Made by a program: the position numbers and the translations under genes | From: Gp6-AA40 sp963723495 | GTDB lineage: Bacteria > Acidobacteriota > Vicinamibacteria > Vicinamibacterales > UBA2999 | Assembly (NCBI GenBank): GCA_963723495.1 | Contig: CAVRQR010000002.1 | Coordinates: forward strand, 186,001 to 250,000 | Length of the DNA: 64,000 nucleotides | Direction: 5' to 3' | The notes under the pieces: generated by a model | Databases searched by the model: none | What the model was told of the DNA's origin: nothing | What the model saw: only the letters and a program-made list of their open reading frames with translations | In this document: piece after piece, positions 39,439 through 49,349 of the stretch | How positions within the stretch are numbered: position 1 is the first letter of the stretch | How the letters are laid out: the number at the start of each line of letters is the position of its first letter

Positions 39439-41130
39439 ATGGCACGAATACCAATCGAGCAGGACCAGGATCTCAGCTGGGAGAAGGAGTTCGATTCCGA
39501 GCTGCAACCCCATGCTGAGGAACGTCCGCGGCTTGAGGAACGTCCGCGGTTTGAGGAACTTCCGCGGCTTGAGGAACTTCCGCGGATTGTGGAACTTCCT
39601 CGGTTTGAGGGACGTCCGCGGTTCGAGGAGCGTCCGCGGTTCGAGGAACGTCCGCGGCTTGACGAACGCCTGCGGCCCGAGCAGCCCGCCGTCGGGTCAC
39701 ACGGAACTGAGGATTTTGGCACTGAGTCATCTGTCGCTGAGTCATTCGTCACGGACTCATTCGACACTGAGTCATTTGGCACAGATCCGCGCGACACCGA
39801 ATCGCGAGACACAAAGCCCGAACGGCGTTCGGTCCCGATATGGCCGGAGTACGCCACTCCGAAGATGGGACGTGCCACTCGAGCGGTGTATCCGATTGCG
39901 TTGCTCATCGTGTTGGCGTTTGGCGCGGTCTGGGTGCTCGAACCTTATATCGCGGGGCCGTCAACAGGCGAGCCGACACAGGCCACAAATGAGACATCGA
40001 CGACGGCGGAGCCCCTGCCACCTGCCACACGCGAGCCGGATGCGGTGGTCCCCAACAGCGATGACCGCGTCGCGGCAGATGACCGCGTCGCGTCAAGAGA
40101 GCTCGCCGACTCGCCTTCCGCGCAGCGATTGCCAGACACTCCTGCGAAGCTACCAGATCGGCAACCCGTCGCCCCGACACAGCCGTCACCGGGCGACACG
40201 CCCCCACGTCCTGTCGCAGGTTCATCGTCACCCTCGATTCCTGCGCCGGCGCCATCTCCGACGGTTGGACCGCGAGTGACGATTTCTGCGGGCTCGACTG
40301 CTGCGCCACGCTCGAGCGATGCCGGCCGCCAGACGCGCCCGGCTCCTCCCGAGCGGCGACCCAACATCGCACCACCGGCGCGGCCACCCTACCGCTCGAT
40401 CCCTGAGTCCGCTCCCCCGCGTGCCACAACCAACGCGCCAGCGACTCCGGCCCAGGCCGCGACGCCGCCTCCAACGCAGGTCACGACCTCTCCGCCTCCG
40501 GCGCAGGTAGCGACGGCGCCATCCTCGAGCCGGAGCACATCATCCCCATCTCCGGGACAGGTCACGACAGCACCATCCCCGGACCAGGCGGCGGCGACAT
40601 CGCCAAGTCCGCCGCGAACCGCGGTTGCCGAGTCCGCAGCTGTCCCGCGCGCTGCCGTTGACGAGCCGACGCTTCGTCCACCCACGACTCCGGCACCACA
40701 GCCCGCCGCGCCCGCACCGGTCGCAGCTCCCCCGACTGCGGCAGCACGTCCACCCGCAGCATCATCGACACCCGCACCTGCGACACCGGCAGCTGCGGAT
40801 GTGGACAGCGTCTCTATCCGCGACGTGCTCGGACGCTATCGCAATGCGTTCAATGCGCTGGATGCCCGCGCGGCAACGGAGGTGTGGCCCACCGTCAATG
40901 AGAGAACCCTCGACCGGGCGTTCGGGCAACTGGAGGAGCAGAACCTGTCATTCGACAGGTGCACGATTGCCATCAAGGGGTTCCTCGCGGAAGCCAACTG
41001 CAGCGGCACGACGCGTTTCGTGCCCAGGGTCGGGAGTCGCTCCGGGCAGACCGCGCAGCGGCAGTGGAACTTCAGTCTGCGGAAGGCCGCCAAGGGTGGA
41101 TGGCTGATTGAGGATGTCGAGGCGCGATAG
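39439..41130 (+). CDS. Repeat-bearing, single-pass membrane protein with long proline-rich periplasmic region
   Basis: 563 residues, no recognised full-length family. Order: a cytoplasmic N-terminus with nine hexapeptides of type EERPRL (27-80) and seven pentapeptides of type TESFG (90-124); one membrane helix (about 148-168, ALLIVLAFGAVWVL); about 280 residues very rich in Pro/Ala/Ser/Thr (PPPAQVATAPSSSRSTSS); and a folded C-terminal domain (about 455-563: SVSIRDVLGRYRNAFNALDA, WLIEDVEAR). That domain resembles the NTF2-like tails found on acidobacterial membrane proteins. The Pro-rich region could span the periplasm as in TonB-like linkers, but no TonB C-terminal motif is seen. Starts 11 bases after the barrel gene and ends two bases from a convergent TonB-dependent receptor. 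Confidence 0.7.
   Translation: MARIPIEQDQDLSWEKEFDSELQPHAEERPRLEERPRFEELPRLEELPRIVELPRFEGRPRFEERPRFEERPRLDERLRPEQPAVGSHGTEDFGTESSVAESFVTDSFDTESFGTDPRDTESRDTKPERRSVPIWPEYATPKMGRATRAVYPIALLIVLAFGAVWVLEPYIAGPSTGEPTQATNETSTTAEPLPPATREPDAVVPNSDDRVAADDRVASRELADSPSAQRLPDTPAKLPDRQPVAPTQPSPGDTPPRPVAGSSSPSIPAPAPSPTVGPRVTISAGSTAAPRSSDAGRQTRPAPPERRPNIAPPARPPYRSIPESAPPRATTNAPATPAQAATPPPTQVTTSPPPAQVATAPSSSRSTSSPSPGQVTTAPSPDQAAATSPSPPRTAVAESAAVPRAAVDEPTLRPPTTPAPQPAAPAPVAAPPTAAARPPAASSTPAPATPAAADVDSVSIRDVLGRYRNAFNALDARAATEVWPTVNERTLDRAFGQLEEQNLSFDRCTIAIKGFLAEANCSGTTRFVPRVGSRSGQTAQRQWNFSLRKAAKGGWLIEDVEAR
39517..39678 (+). repeat. Nine tandem 18-bp repeats inside a coding region
   Basis: Units of type GAGGAACGTCCGCGGCTT, nine in a row, each encoding E-E-R/L-P-R-L/F/I. 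Copies differ at a few positions and the last (DERLRP) is degenerate. Unit length is a multiple of three, so copy-number changes keep the frame. Confidence 0.9.
39706..39810 (+). repeat. Seven tandem 15-bp repeats inside the same coding region
   Basis: Units of type ACTGAGTCATTTGGC, seven in a row, encoding T/A-E/D-S-F-G/V/D. They begin 28 bases after the 18-bp array. The last two copies drift to DPRD and ESRD. In-frame length change is possible here too. Confidence 0.85.
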
Positions 41131-41131
41131 G

Positions 41132-43486
41132 TCAAAAGGCGACCTTCACGCCAAACCACGCGAACCGCGGCAGCGCGGGATGCATGTGCACGTCGTCGAC
41201 GCCCTCATCAGGCTCGCCTCTCAACCGCGACGTGTAGAAGTAGTCGATATCGGATGCCTCGGCATCGAAGATGTTGAAAATCTCGAGGACCAGGCGCGCC
41301 CGGCTGGACAGCCGATACCCGGCTTCACCATTCCATAACGTGGTGCCGCTGGACGTCACGCTGCCATCTTCGATCAGCGGACGCGGGCCAAAGTGACGCA
41401 CGCGAATGCTGCCGAAGAGCGGCTGCCTGGCCTCGACGGTCACTCCGGCTGAGATGACCCGCTCGATGGCGCCGGGAATGAAGTCGCCTGCGGGATCGTC
41501 GTCTCGAAAGCGCGCATTCGACCACGCCAGATCGCCATCGACGACCAGCCATGGTGTGAGGCGCGCGTAGTTGGTCCACTCGACACCCACACGCCGACTG
41601 GGCCGTCCGGGCTCTGTCGTGCCGGCATCACCAACGAACAGCAACTCGGAGTCGAGGCCGAGGTACCACAACGTCACGGTGGACTGCAGGCCACGCATTC
41701 GCACCGTCCGAAAACCCACTTCGGCCCCGCGCGCACGAACCAGCGGCGTCACACGATCCACGGGCTCACCGCTGGCAGGGTCGACCTGGATGACTGCACC
41801 GCGGGCGTCGTTGCTGTGAAAACCCAGGCCTGCGTTCGCGTAGATCTCGGTGCCCGCCCACGGCCCGAAGACCGCCCCAAACTTGGGACTCACCATGGCA
41901 TCCGAGCCGTCACCCGAGTTCAGCGCATTGCTGGACGTGACGGAGAACTGGTACGCGTCTGCGCGCAACCCCAGTGTCGTCCGCATAGTCCGTGTCCATT
42001 CGATCTCTGTCTGTGCGTGCGCACTGGTCATCGTCTGGCCAACGCGATCCTGCCGCGTCGTCGAGAATCGTTGGCGAGCTTCCGTGTGATAGAGCCCGAC
42101 GGGGTCGAGCCAATCGCGACGCACCTGCACCCCGAGCGCACTCTCGGTATGGCGTTCGAAGAAGTGGCCCAGACGCCGATAAGTCACACGTCCGCCAGCG
42201 GTCGTGCGTCGCTCCGCCTGCTCGAATTGATCCCCACGCTCGGGGTCCTCGAGAAAGTAGGTAAAGTTCGAGAACAGATTCAGGCTGTTGCGCAGGACGA
42301 ATCCGCTCGCCCGGAGTGACGACGGGCCTCTCGATCGCTGGTATTCCGCAGCAACGCTCTGTCGATTCGCCTGTCCCCCATCGGAGGGATCGATGTAGCC
42401 GAAGCGCGAGGTTAGGCCGCTCGTGATAGCACGCTCGGCGACCTGATCCGTCGAATTCCAGTCTGCCCAGTAGCCCATCCCCGTCACGGAGAAACCGTTC
42501 CGGTTATCCCCTCGGCTGAACCGCAAGACGCCGTTCACCTTCTCGTAGTCGTCGGGACGAACCCACGGACCATCGTTCATGTTCAACTCGAGCGCTGCCA
42601 GCAGATACCCACCAGCGACGCGTGGCGATGCGGCCCCGAACAGACGTCCCCAGCCATGACTACCTCCGCTGGCGTAGAGCGTCGGGCGTTCGAGTTGATT
42701 CACATAGTTGATGTTGGCGGCGCCGGCCGCAGAGAAGTCGCCTTCGTCAGCAAAGTACGGCCCCTTTTTGAACTGCACGCCGCTGACCAGTTCGGGAATC
42801 AGGAAGCTGACATCGGCGTAGCCATGTGCGTGCGCGCCGGTCGGCGTGTTCACGGGAACTCCAGCCACAGTGGTCGAGAAATCGGTACCGTGATCGAGGT
42901 TGAACCCGCGCAGGTAATACTGATTGGCTTTGCCTTCGCCACTGTGCTGGCTGACTATCATGCCCGGCACGGTCTCGAGCACTTCGCCGGGGCGGCTGAT
43001 CGGACGGGCCTCGATCTGCGCTGCCGTAACTGCACCCTGACTCGCAGCCACCGCAATCCCGACCAGACTCTCGGCCGGCTTCTCGACCTCTACGAGGTTG
43101 CGGAACGTACCGGGAGCCGTGACGATGACGTCAGCGTTGAGTGACAGGGCGAGGGCGACGTCGGACGTCACGAGCGACTCACTGGTGACCTCCACCACGC
43201 GTCTCACGACACTGAAGTTGACCATCCGGAACGTGAGCTCGGCGTTCCCCGCCGGAACGTTCTCGAATCGAAACCGACCAGCAGCATCCGTCGTGGTCGT
43301 CAGCTCCATGTCGTTCACGACGAGGTCAATCGCAACTCCGGGAAGGACCGCGCCGGTCTGATCGACGACACGGCCCGTCACGCCACCTTGCGCCCTCGCT
43401 TGCGCGACGCAGGCGGCGAGCAGGAGGAACACGGTCGCGACGGTCGTTGTTAGGCTGGGGTCCAAGGGTGTCCGCGAGGTCCGCAT
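41132..43486 (-). CDS. TonB-dependent receptor with N-terminal carboxypeptidase-regulatory-like domain
   Basis: 784 residues, complete. Signal peptide (ATVFLLLAACVAQARAQ), then a CarboxypepD_reg/SusC-like beta domain (GGVTGRVVDQTGAVLPGV, about 34-115). Plug domain at about 145-260 with LETVPGMIVSQHSGEGKANQ, YYLRGFNLDHGTDF and the GAANINYV end. A 22-strand barrel ends in FAWFGVKVAF with terminal Phe, the Bam recognition signal. HSG.GKANQYYLRGFNLDHG is typical of receptors for metal chelates or small organic ligands. Substrate unknown; no TonB/ExbBD gene is nearby. Stop codons of this gene and the Pro-rich protein gene are separated by a single base. A 360-bp gap upstream holds a gene remnant. 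Confidence 0.92.
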   Translation of the reverse strand: MRTSRTPLDPSLTTTVATVFLLLAACVAQARAQGGVTGRVVDQTGAVLPGVAIDLVVNDMELTTTTDAAGRFRFENVPAGNAELTFRMVNFSVVRRVVEVTSESLVTSDVALALSLNADVIVTAPGTFRNLVEVEKPAESLVGIAVAASQGAVTAAQIEARPISRPGEVLETVPGMIVSQHSGEGKANQYYLRGFNLDHGTDFSTTVAGVPVNTPTGAHAHGYADVSFLIPELVSGVQFKKGPYFADEGDFSAAGAANINYVNQLERPTLYASGGSHGWGRLFGAASPRVAGGYLLAALELNMNDGPWVRPDDYEKVNGVLRFSRGDNRNGFSVTGMGYWADWNSTDQVAERAITSGLTSRFGYIDPSDGGQANRQSVAAEYQRSRGPSSLRASGFVLRNSLNLFSNFTYFLEDPERGDQFEQAERRTTAGGRVTYRRLGHFFERHTESALGVQVRRDWLDPVGLYHTEARQRFSTTRQDRVGQTMTSAHAQTEIEWTRTMRTTLGLRADAYQFSVTSSNALNSGDGSDAMVSPKFGAVFGPWAGTEIYANAGLGFHSNDARGAVIQVDPASGEPVDRVTPLVRARGAEVGFRTVRMRGLQSTVTLWYLGLDSELLFVGDAGTTEPGRPSRRVGVEWTNYARLTPWLVVDGDLAWSNARFRDDDPAGDFIPGAIERVISAGVTVEARQPLFGSIRVRHFGPRPLIEDGSVTSSGTTLWNGEAGYRLSSRARLVLEIFNIFDAEASDIDYFYTSRLRGEPDEGVDDVHMHPALPRFAWFGVKVAF

Positions 43487-43570
43487 CTCGACCTTCCACT
43501 ACGCACCATTGCACCGTTCGGATTGGCTGCGTCGATTCCCGGTAGTCCTCCTAGTCGAGCCAGGGACGGC

Positions 43571-43780
43571 TTACAACGAGGTTCCCGCCCGCGCGTTCGA
43601 GCGCTTGACGAGACCACCGGCGCTTCGCGACGCGAGGGGTAGGTCGATCCATTCGAGCGAGTGACGGTGAGCAACACCCAGGTGTGCGGACTGCTCCATC
43701 TCCACTGCTTCACGACGCCTTCCACGGTCACTTCACGATCGACATTGTGTTCGTGCAGATCGCGGCCCCACCCCTCGCCT
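43571..43780 (-). pseudogene. Remnant of a DUF6152-like secreted protein
   Basis: A minus-strand frame reads NVDREVTVEGVVKQWRWSSP then HTWVLLTVT. This matches the core of DUF6152 proteins; compare RVTLTGTLTKMDWRNPH in the intact gene at 60022. No start or signal peptide is in frame upstream and the frame degenerates after LLTVT; the neighbouring frame stops at 43571. Probably a decayed paralogue upstream of the TonB receptor gene. Confidence 0.4.
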
Positions 43781-43847
43781 GGGCACGGGGTGCTCCTGAA
43801 ACTCTCGACGGATCAGGCATGGTCGATTCCCTCTGTGATGATCCGCC

Positions 43848-44222
43848 TCAGGCTGGATCGACCCCTGTGATGAGCCCCATGGCTTCGACAAACGCCTTCC
43901 AGGTAGTGCGCTGCCGCGCCAGCACCCGTCGGCCCGCCGGAGTCAGACTGTAGAATCGGCGTCGCCGTTCTCCCGCCTTTTCGACCCATCGCCCCTGCAG
44001 CCATCCGCGCTCTTCCAGGCGGTAGAGCAGCGGGTAGAGCGAGGCGACATGGAACGTGAGCTGCCCGTTCGAGCGCGCCTCGATCAACTTGCTGATCTCG
44101 TAACCGTGCCGGGGCCGCGGTGCGAGGATGGACAGAATGATCAGCTCGGCCGACCCCTTCTTCAGCTCGCGATCGAGGATACGCCGGTCAATAGGTTGCA
44201 TAGCCATATATGTTACAGACAT
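43848..44222 (-). CDS. PadR family transcriptional repressor
   Basis: 124 residues from ATG 44222; alternative starts at 44207 and 44201, with the family normally beginning at about MQPIDRRILDRELKKGS. Winged-helix PadR domain: AELIILSILAPRPRHGYEIS, ASLYPLLYRLEERGWLQ, ERRRRFYSLTPAGRRVL, followed by a short dimerisation helix (WKAFVEAM). In Acidobacteria such PadR genes usually sit beside ADOP permeases and repress them, but none is adjacent here. A CATATATG palindrome overlaps the start codons and could be an autoregulatory site. No downstream partner is evident. Confidence 0.9.
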   Translation of the reverse strand: MSVTYMAMQPIDRRILDRELKKGSAELIILSILAPRPRHGYEISKLIEARSNGQLTFHVASLYPLLYRLEERGWLQGRWVEKAGERRRRFYSLTPAGRRVLARQRTTWKAFVEAMGLITGVDPA

Positions 44223-44291
44223 GGTCAGCGGCTTTGCAAGCCATGGTGAATGCAGAATTCAGGATGCTGACCTCGAGAGCCGCATCCAGGT

Positions 44292-44528
44292 TCACATGTG
44301 TGGTTCGGGAATCGCCGCGCCGTCCTTGCGCGGCGCCACGACACCCATGACCGCGTTGACCGCGATCGCGGCATCGACGGCATGACCGCCACTGGCCAGG
44401 ATGGATGCACCAGCCTGCGAGGCGAGCGGGTGCTCGCTCGCCGCGATCACGCCGATCGAAATAACCATCGATCGCCCCTGCGTGCGATCGATGGACGTCC
44501 TGACGTAATCAGTTACCTTGCGAGACAT
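44292..44528 (-). pseudogene. 5' remnant of gamma-glutamyltranspeptidase
   Basis: The frame from ATG 44528 reads VISIGVIAASEHPLASQAGA, SILASGGHAVDAAIAVNAVM, GVVAPRKDGAAIPEPHM and stops. This is the N-terminal segment of GGT (pattern 'A.HPLA...G..IL..GGNAVDAA.A....L.VVEPH..G'), with His for Asn in GGHAVDAA. The normal protein has more than 500 residues; everything after the first 60 is missing, and no GGT sequence continues on either side. Confidence 0.65.
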
Positions 44529-44704
44529 CCTGCTCTGCCGTGTGGTGACTCGCTCTTGTAGGGGCTGAGCACGCGGGGAATGATCGAAGGCGAGCAGCCG
44601 TGACAACTGAAGAGATTCGCTTGTAAAAGCTGCGGCCGGCTGCGAAATGAACCCACGGGTATCCGCGATGGCTTTGGAGCAGCTATTGCACCGGCTGTTC
44701 AGCT

Positions 44705-47700
44705 GTGAAGGAACACCAAGCCGAACCTCGCCGAACACGTGGACGCCGCATCATTCGTGGCTTGGGGATACTTGGAGTCCTCGTCTGCGCGCTGGTTATC
44801 GTCGCGCTGATCGCGCTTCACACTCCACCAGCGCGTCGCTATGTCGCAAATCAAATCGTCGCTCTTCTTGCCCGCGAGCAGATCGAGTTCAGCACCGACC
44901 AACTCGGCTACAACGTGCTGAACGCTTCGGTCAACCTGCGGAATATCCGGGTTCGCTCCACGATGTGGCCCGAGGCACCCGTGTTCGCGACGATTGGACG
45001 GGCGCGGGTGAATCTCAGCCTCGTTCAACTGATTCGCGGACGTTACGTTGTCGAATCCGGCAACGTCGACGATGTGGACATCCACTACTTCGTGGACGAG
45101 CAGGGTCGCAACAATCTTCCACGGCCACCCAGGGATCCTGACGCGCCAGAACGGGACCTCGACTATCTCGTCTCGTCTCTCTCCATCGCCAGAGCCCACG
45201 TGCGATACGAGAACCGCGCGCAGCAGATCGACGCGCGGCTCCCGATTTCCTCAATCGAGGTGAGCGGCAACGATCTCACCGATCGACATGAGATCCAGCT
45301 CGACGCGGCCCAAGGGGACGTGCGGATTCAGGACCGTCAGGCGGCAGTAAACCGGTTGAGCGGCCAGGTCGATCTCGGCGAAGACGATGTCGCAATCGAG
45401 ACGCTCGAATTGGATTCCGCGGGGTCGCGCGCTGAGGTAACCGGATCCATCAGTCGATTCGATGCGCCGGTTGCGGATCTCGCCGTCAAGTCGTCCATCG
45501 ACACAGCGACCGTCGCACCGCTCGCCAGGGTCGAAGAACCCGTGAGTGGAATGGTGTCGATTGACGCCACAGTGAAGGGAGCACTGTCCACACCGGCGGT
45601 CGTGGCGAGTGTGTCCAGTTCGGCACTCCAGTTCAGGGATCTACGCGACATCCAACTGGAAGCCAACGGTTCGTACGACGCCGCGACCCGGCGGGCTGAG
45701 GTCCCGTCGCTGCGGGTACGCGCGCCGTGGGGCGACATCACCGGCAACGGCAACGTCGCGCTCGATGGGTCAGGGCAGTCGAGCCTGCGAGCAGCGATCG
45801 ATAACGTCGACGTGGGGGCGGTGATGCGCGCGCTTCGGCTGTCGTACGTGGCGGCGACGCGCGTCAACGGAAACGTACAAGCCGAGTGGCCCGGCCTCGA
45901 TTACCTGAGAGCCAGAGGCACTGCCGATGCGACGCTTCGCCCGACCGCGTCGGAGATGTCACGCTCGGCGATGCCGCTCGGCGGCCGCATCGTCGCGCGC
46001 GGCAATGGCAATCAGATCGAGACACAACTAGTACTCGTGGCGGTGCCTGGCGGTGAAGTGAACGGACGCGTCACGATCGGCAGCGACCGTCAACTCCTGG
46101 GAGACGTCGCCGGTCGCTCCGAAGATGTCGGGCAACTGACCGCCTCAATCGAGGCGTTCACGGGGCGGCCGCGTGGCTCACTGCTGCCGACGCCGATAGC
46201 CGGGCGCGCCGAAGTCAACGCACGCCTCGGCGGATCGGTGAGCGCACCAACAGCGGCAACGACCCTCCACGCACCTGCCCTTCAAGTCGGTATGGCCGAG
46301 GGAATCGCGCTCGACGCTGAAGCCTGGTACGCACCACAGGCCATCATCATCAGCCGAGCCGACATTGCGTGGGAACAAGCCGTGGCTCACGTCGACGGGC
46401 GGGTCGGTCTCGGACCGAACCAGGCGATCGAGCTGAAATTCTCTGCCGACAACCTCGACGTCAATTCGCTGCTGCAGACCGCGAATCAGAACGCTCCTGT
46501 GACCGGCACACTCGGCGCGCGCGGGACGGTCAGCGGAACGACGACCCGGCCGATGGCGATGATTGCGGCACAAGTATTCGATCTCGTCGCCTACGAGGAA
46601 CAGATCGGATCAGTCAACGCGGACGTTCGCCTCGATGGGCGCGAGCTGACAGTCTCCGAGCTCGTAATCGAGAAACCGCAACCCGAGCAAGCGGGCCGAG
46701 TCACGGCAACCGGAACCTATCACCTCGACCGCAGGACATACACCTTTGATCTGCAGTCACAGGGCGTAAAACTGGTTGGCCTTCTGCTTCCAGACGGCAG
46801 ACGCATCAGGGGAGATGTTCAGCAGCTTGCGGCGCAAGGGTCCGGCAGCATCAGTTCACCCGAAGGCACGGCGGAATTGACGATCGACGCGCTCGAGCTC
46901 GTCAGAGCACCTGAGGCGGCGCCGGTGGAAGGCGGGTCGCCGAGTCCCATCCAACTGGGTCGTGTGGTCGTCAACGTGGTCGCCATGAACAAGGAGGCGA
47001 CCATCACGGCGATGGCGGAGCGATTCAACCTCGACGCCAACGCCCTGGTTGGGCTGATGAGTCCGTGGCCCGCAACTGTCAAAGTGCGCGCCGAGAATCT
47101 GGAGCTTGCGGCGCTGCCGATTCAGGCGGCATCAGACCTGGCTTCACAAGGACAATCGAGGCTCGAAGGCCAGCTGCGCGCCACCATCGATGCATCCGGC
47201 AACTTGACGGAACCCGCGAAAGGCCGGGCGACCATCGCGCTCGACGCACTCGAAGGGATGTGGAATGGCCGCCCCTTCACCGTGATGAGTCCGTCGCCAA
47301 TTCAGTACGCCGACGAGCGTCTGACTGTGGCGAAAGTCGAGGTCGCCGCCAACGATGTGTCGCTCACTGTCACGGGCGAACTGCCTCTCACCGACGAGGC
47401 CGGCACCGGCGCAATCGACGTGGACTTGCACGGCAGCCTCGCGACGTTGACGCAGTTTCTGCCGCCGGATACGAACATCGCCGGCGACGGTGCGGTGGCG
47501 CTGACCGGTTCGCTGCGTGGCACCTTGCGGCGGATCGATCCAGACCTGATGCTGACCGTGGACAACGCGCTGATCCTGACACCACTCCTCGAGCCCGGCT
47601 TTTCCAACATCGTCCTGCGCGCCCGCGTCGAGAACGGCGAGGCGGACGTGGAACAGCTGACCGCCAACTGGGGCACGGCGACACTACAGGCCTCGGGGCG

Positions 47701-49349
47701 CATCCCGCTGGACATCCTTCCCGAACTGCCGGTGGAAATCCCGCGCATGAGTGGTCCGGCGACGTTCAAGGCGGCGTTCAACGGTCTCGACCCATCCGCG
47801 ATTCCGGGCGCACCGCCGCAGTTGAGTGGCCGTATCAGCGCCGAAGCCGACATCAAGGCTGCCAGCGCGGATGTCGGAGCACTCGACGGCCAGATCACGT
47901 TCCAGGAACTTGACGTGGCGTACAGCGGGTTGGGTCTCGCACAACAGCAGCTGTCGACGATCACGATCGCGTCGGGCACCGCGACGATCGAGCAACTCAA
48001 TCTGTCGGGTTCAGCCGGTGAGATTCACGCCAACGGCAGCGTCGGGTTGGTCGACGAACGGGCGCTGAACGTCAATGTCGAGGGCAACCTGAACGTGGCG
48101 GCGGCCTCGCTTCTCACCGACCAAATCCGCGCCGAGGGCGATTCGACACTGAAGTTGGCCGCCCGGGGAACGATTGCAGAGCCGGATGTTACCGGTGCGA
48201 TCGAGGTGATGAATGCGAGGGCGGTCAGCGACGAACCGAACGTCGCGGCCGAGAACATCAACGCGCACGTCGATGTCGAGGGTCGCCGCATCGTGCTGAC
48301 GCGGCTCGACGCGGACGTGAACGGCGGCACCCTGAACGGCACTGGCAGCGTCACGCTTGGCGAGGGCATGCTGAGCGCCATCAACCTCGAGCTTTCCGCC
48401 CACGACATCGCCTACGACGCGCCACTCGATCTCCGCAGCATCTCGGACTCCGAGATCCGCGTGACCGGCAACGGTGACGAGATTCTCGTCAGTGGACAAG
48501 TGACGATTGACGAGGCGGGCTTGACGGGCGACATCAATTTCGACACCGGCCTGCTCGGCGCGATGAGCGCGCGACGCAAACTGGACCTGACCGAGGAGCG
48601 CAACCCGATTCTCGAGCGCGTCCGCTTCAACATCGACGTCAACACCGCAACGCCGATCCTCGTCGACAACAATCTTGCCCGGGCCGAGATCGAGAGCGAC
48701 TTGACCGTCGTGGGGACACCGTACGAGACCGGGCTGCTCGGCGAACTGGTGCTGCTGGAGGGGTCGGAAATCAGGCTGAACGAACGACGCTACGAGGCCG
48801 AACGTGGTGTCCTCACCTTCACCGACGAGCGGCGGATCTTCCCGTCGTTCGACCTTCGGCTCCTCACGACGGCGGGCACGTACGACGTCACGATCGAAGT
48901 CACCGGCACACCGGGCGACACCGAGACCACGATGACGTCCGTTCCCTCATTGCCCGAGCCGGACCTGATGGCACTGCTCGTGACCGGACGAACGCTCGAC
49001 GAGATGCGCGGCGAGGAGTACGAGGTCGCACGCGCACAAGTCCTCTCCTATCTTGCGGGCCGCGTCGGATCGGGCCTCGGCCGCGAACTTCAGCAGGCGA
49101 CCGGGCTCAGCGAAGTCAGAATCGAGCCCACGCTGATCGCCAACGAAGCCGACCCGAGCGCACGTCTGACGGTGGGGCAGGAACTCACGGACGGCGTGAA
49201 GCTCGTCTACTCCACCAATCTCACCGACAGCAACGATCAGATCTGGGTCGCCGAGTACGACGTCACCCGCCGCTTCCAGACGCGCGGGGTCCGTCAGGAA
49301 GACAGCCAGTTATCGTCTCGACTTCAGTCACGATGTCCGGTTCGGAGGC
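44705..49349 (+). CDS. tamB: TamB-like translocation/assembly protein (DUF490), apparently continuous with TamA part
   Basis: About 1,548 residues up to the end of the TamB region. Start GTG 44705; one N-terminal membrane helix (LGILGVLVCALVIVALIAL, about 19-37) followed by the AsmA-like entry TPPARRYVANQIVALLA. Then a very long, strand-rich body made of repeats such as SGNDLTDRHEIQLDAAQGDV, typical of the hydrophobic-groove lipid channel. The C-terminal DUF490 domain (about 1250-1548) has ILERVRFNIDVNTATPILVD, LLEGSEIRLNERRYEAERG and LYS-type VKLVYSTNLTDSNDQ. Anchored in the inner membrane and spanning the periplasm. One base too many near 49306 breaks the frame; corrected, SYRLDFSHDVRFGG runs straight into the TamA part without a stop. 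Confidence 0.92.

Noticed and set aside
39375..39908. Minus-strand frame rich in Ser/Arg/Gly across the tandem repeats
   Set aside because: The repeat arrays stay open in several frames because unit lengths are multiples of three; the plus-strand frame has proper start, helix and C-terminal domain.
44292..44738. 148-codon frame as a complete gamma-glutamyltranspeptidase gene
   Set aside because: Only the first 60 or so residues match GGT; catalytic Thr and the rest are absent, and the upstream part of the frame looks non-coding.
47302..48000. 232-codon minus-strand frame inside tamB
   Set aside because: Antisense shadow; the TamB frame is continuous and conserved here.
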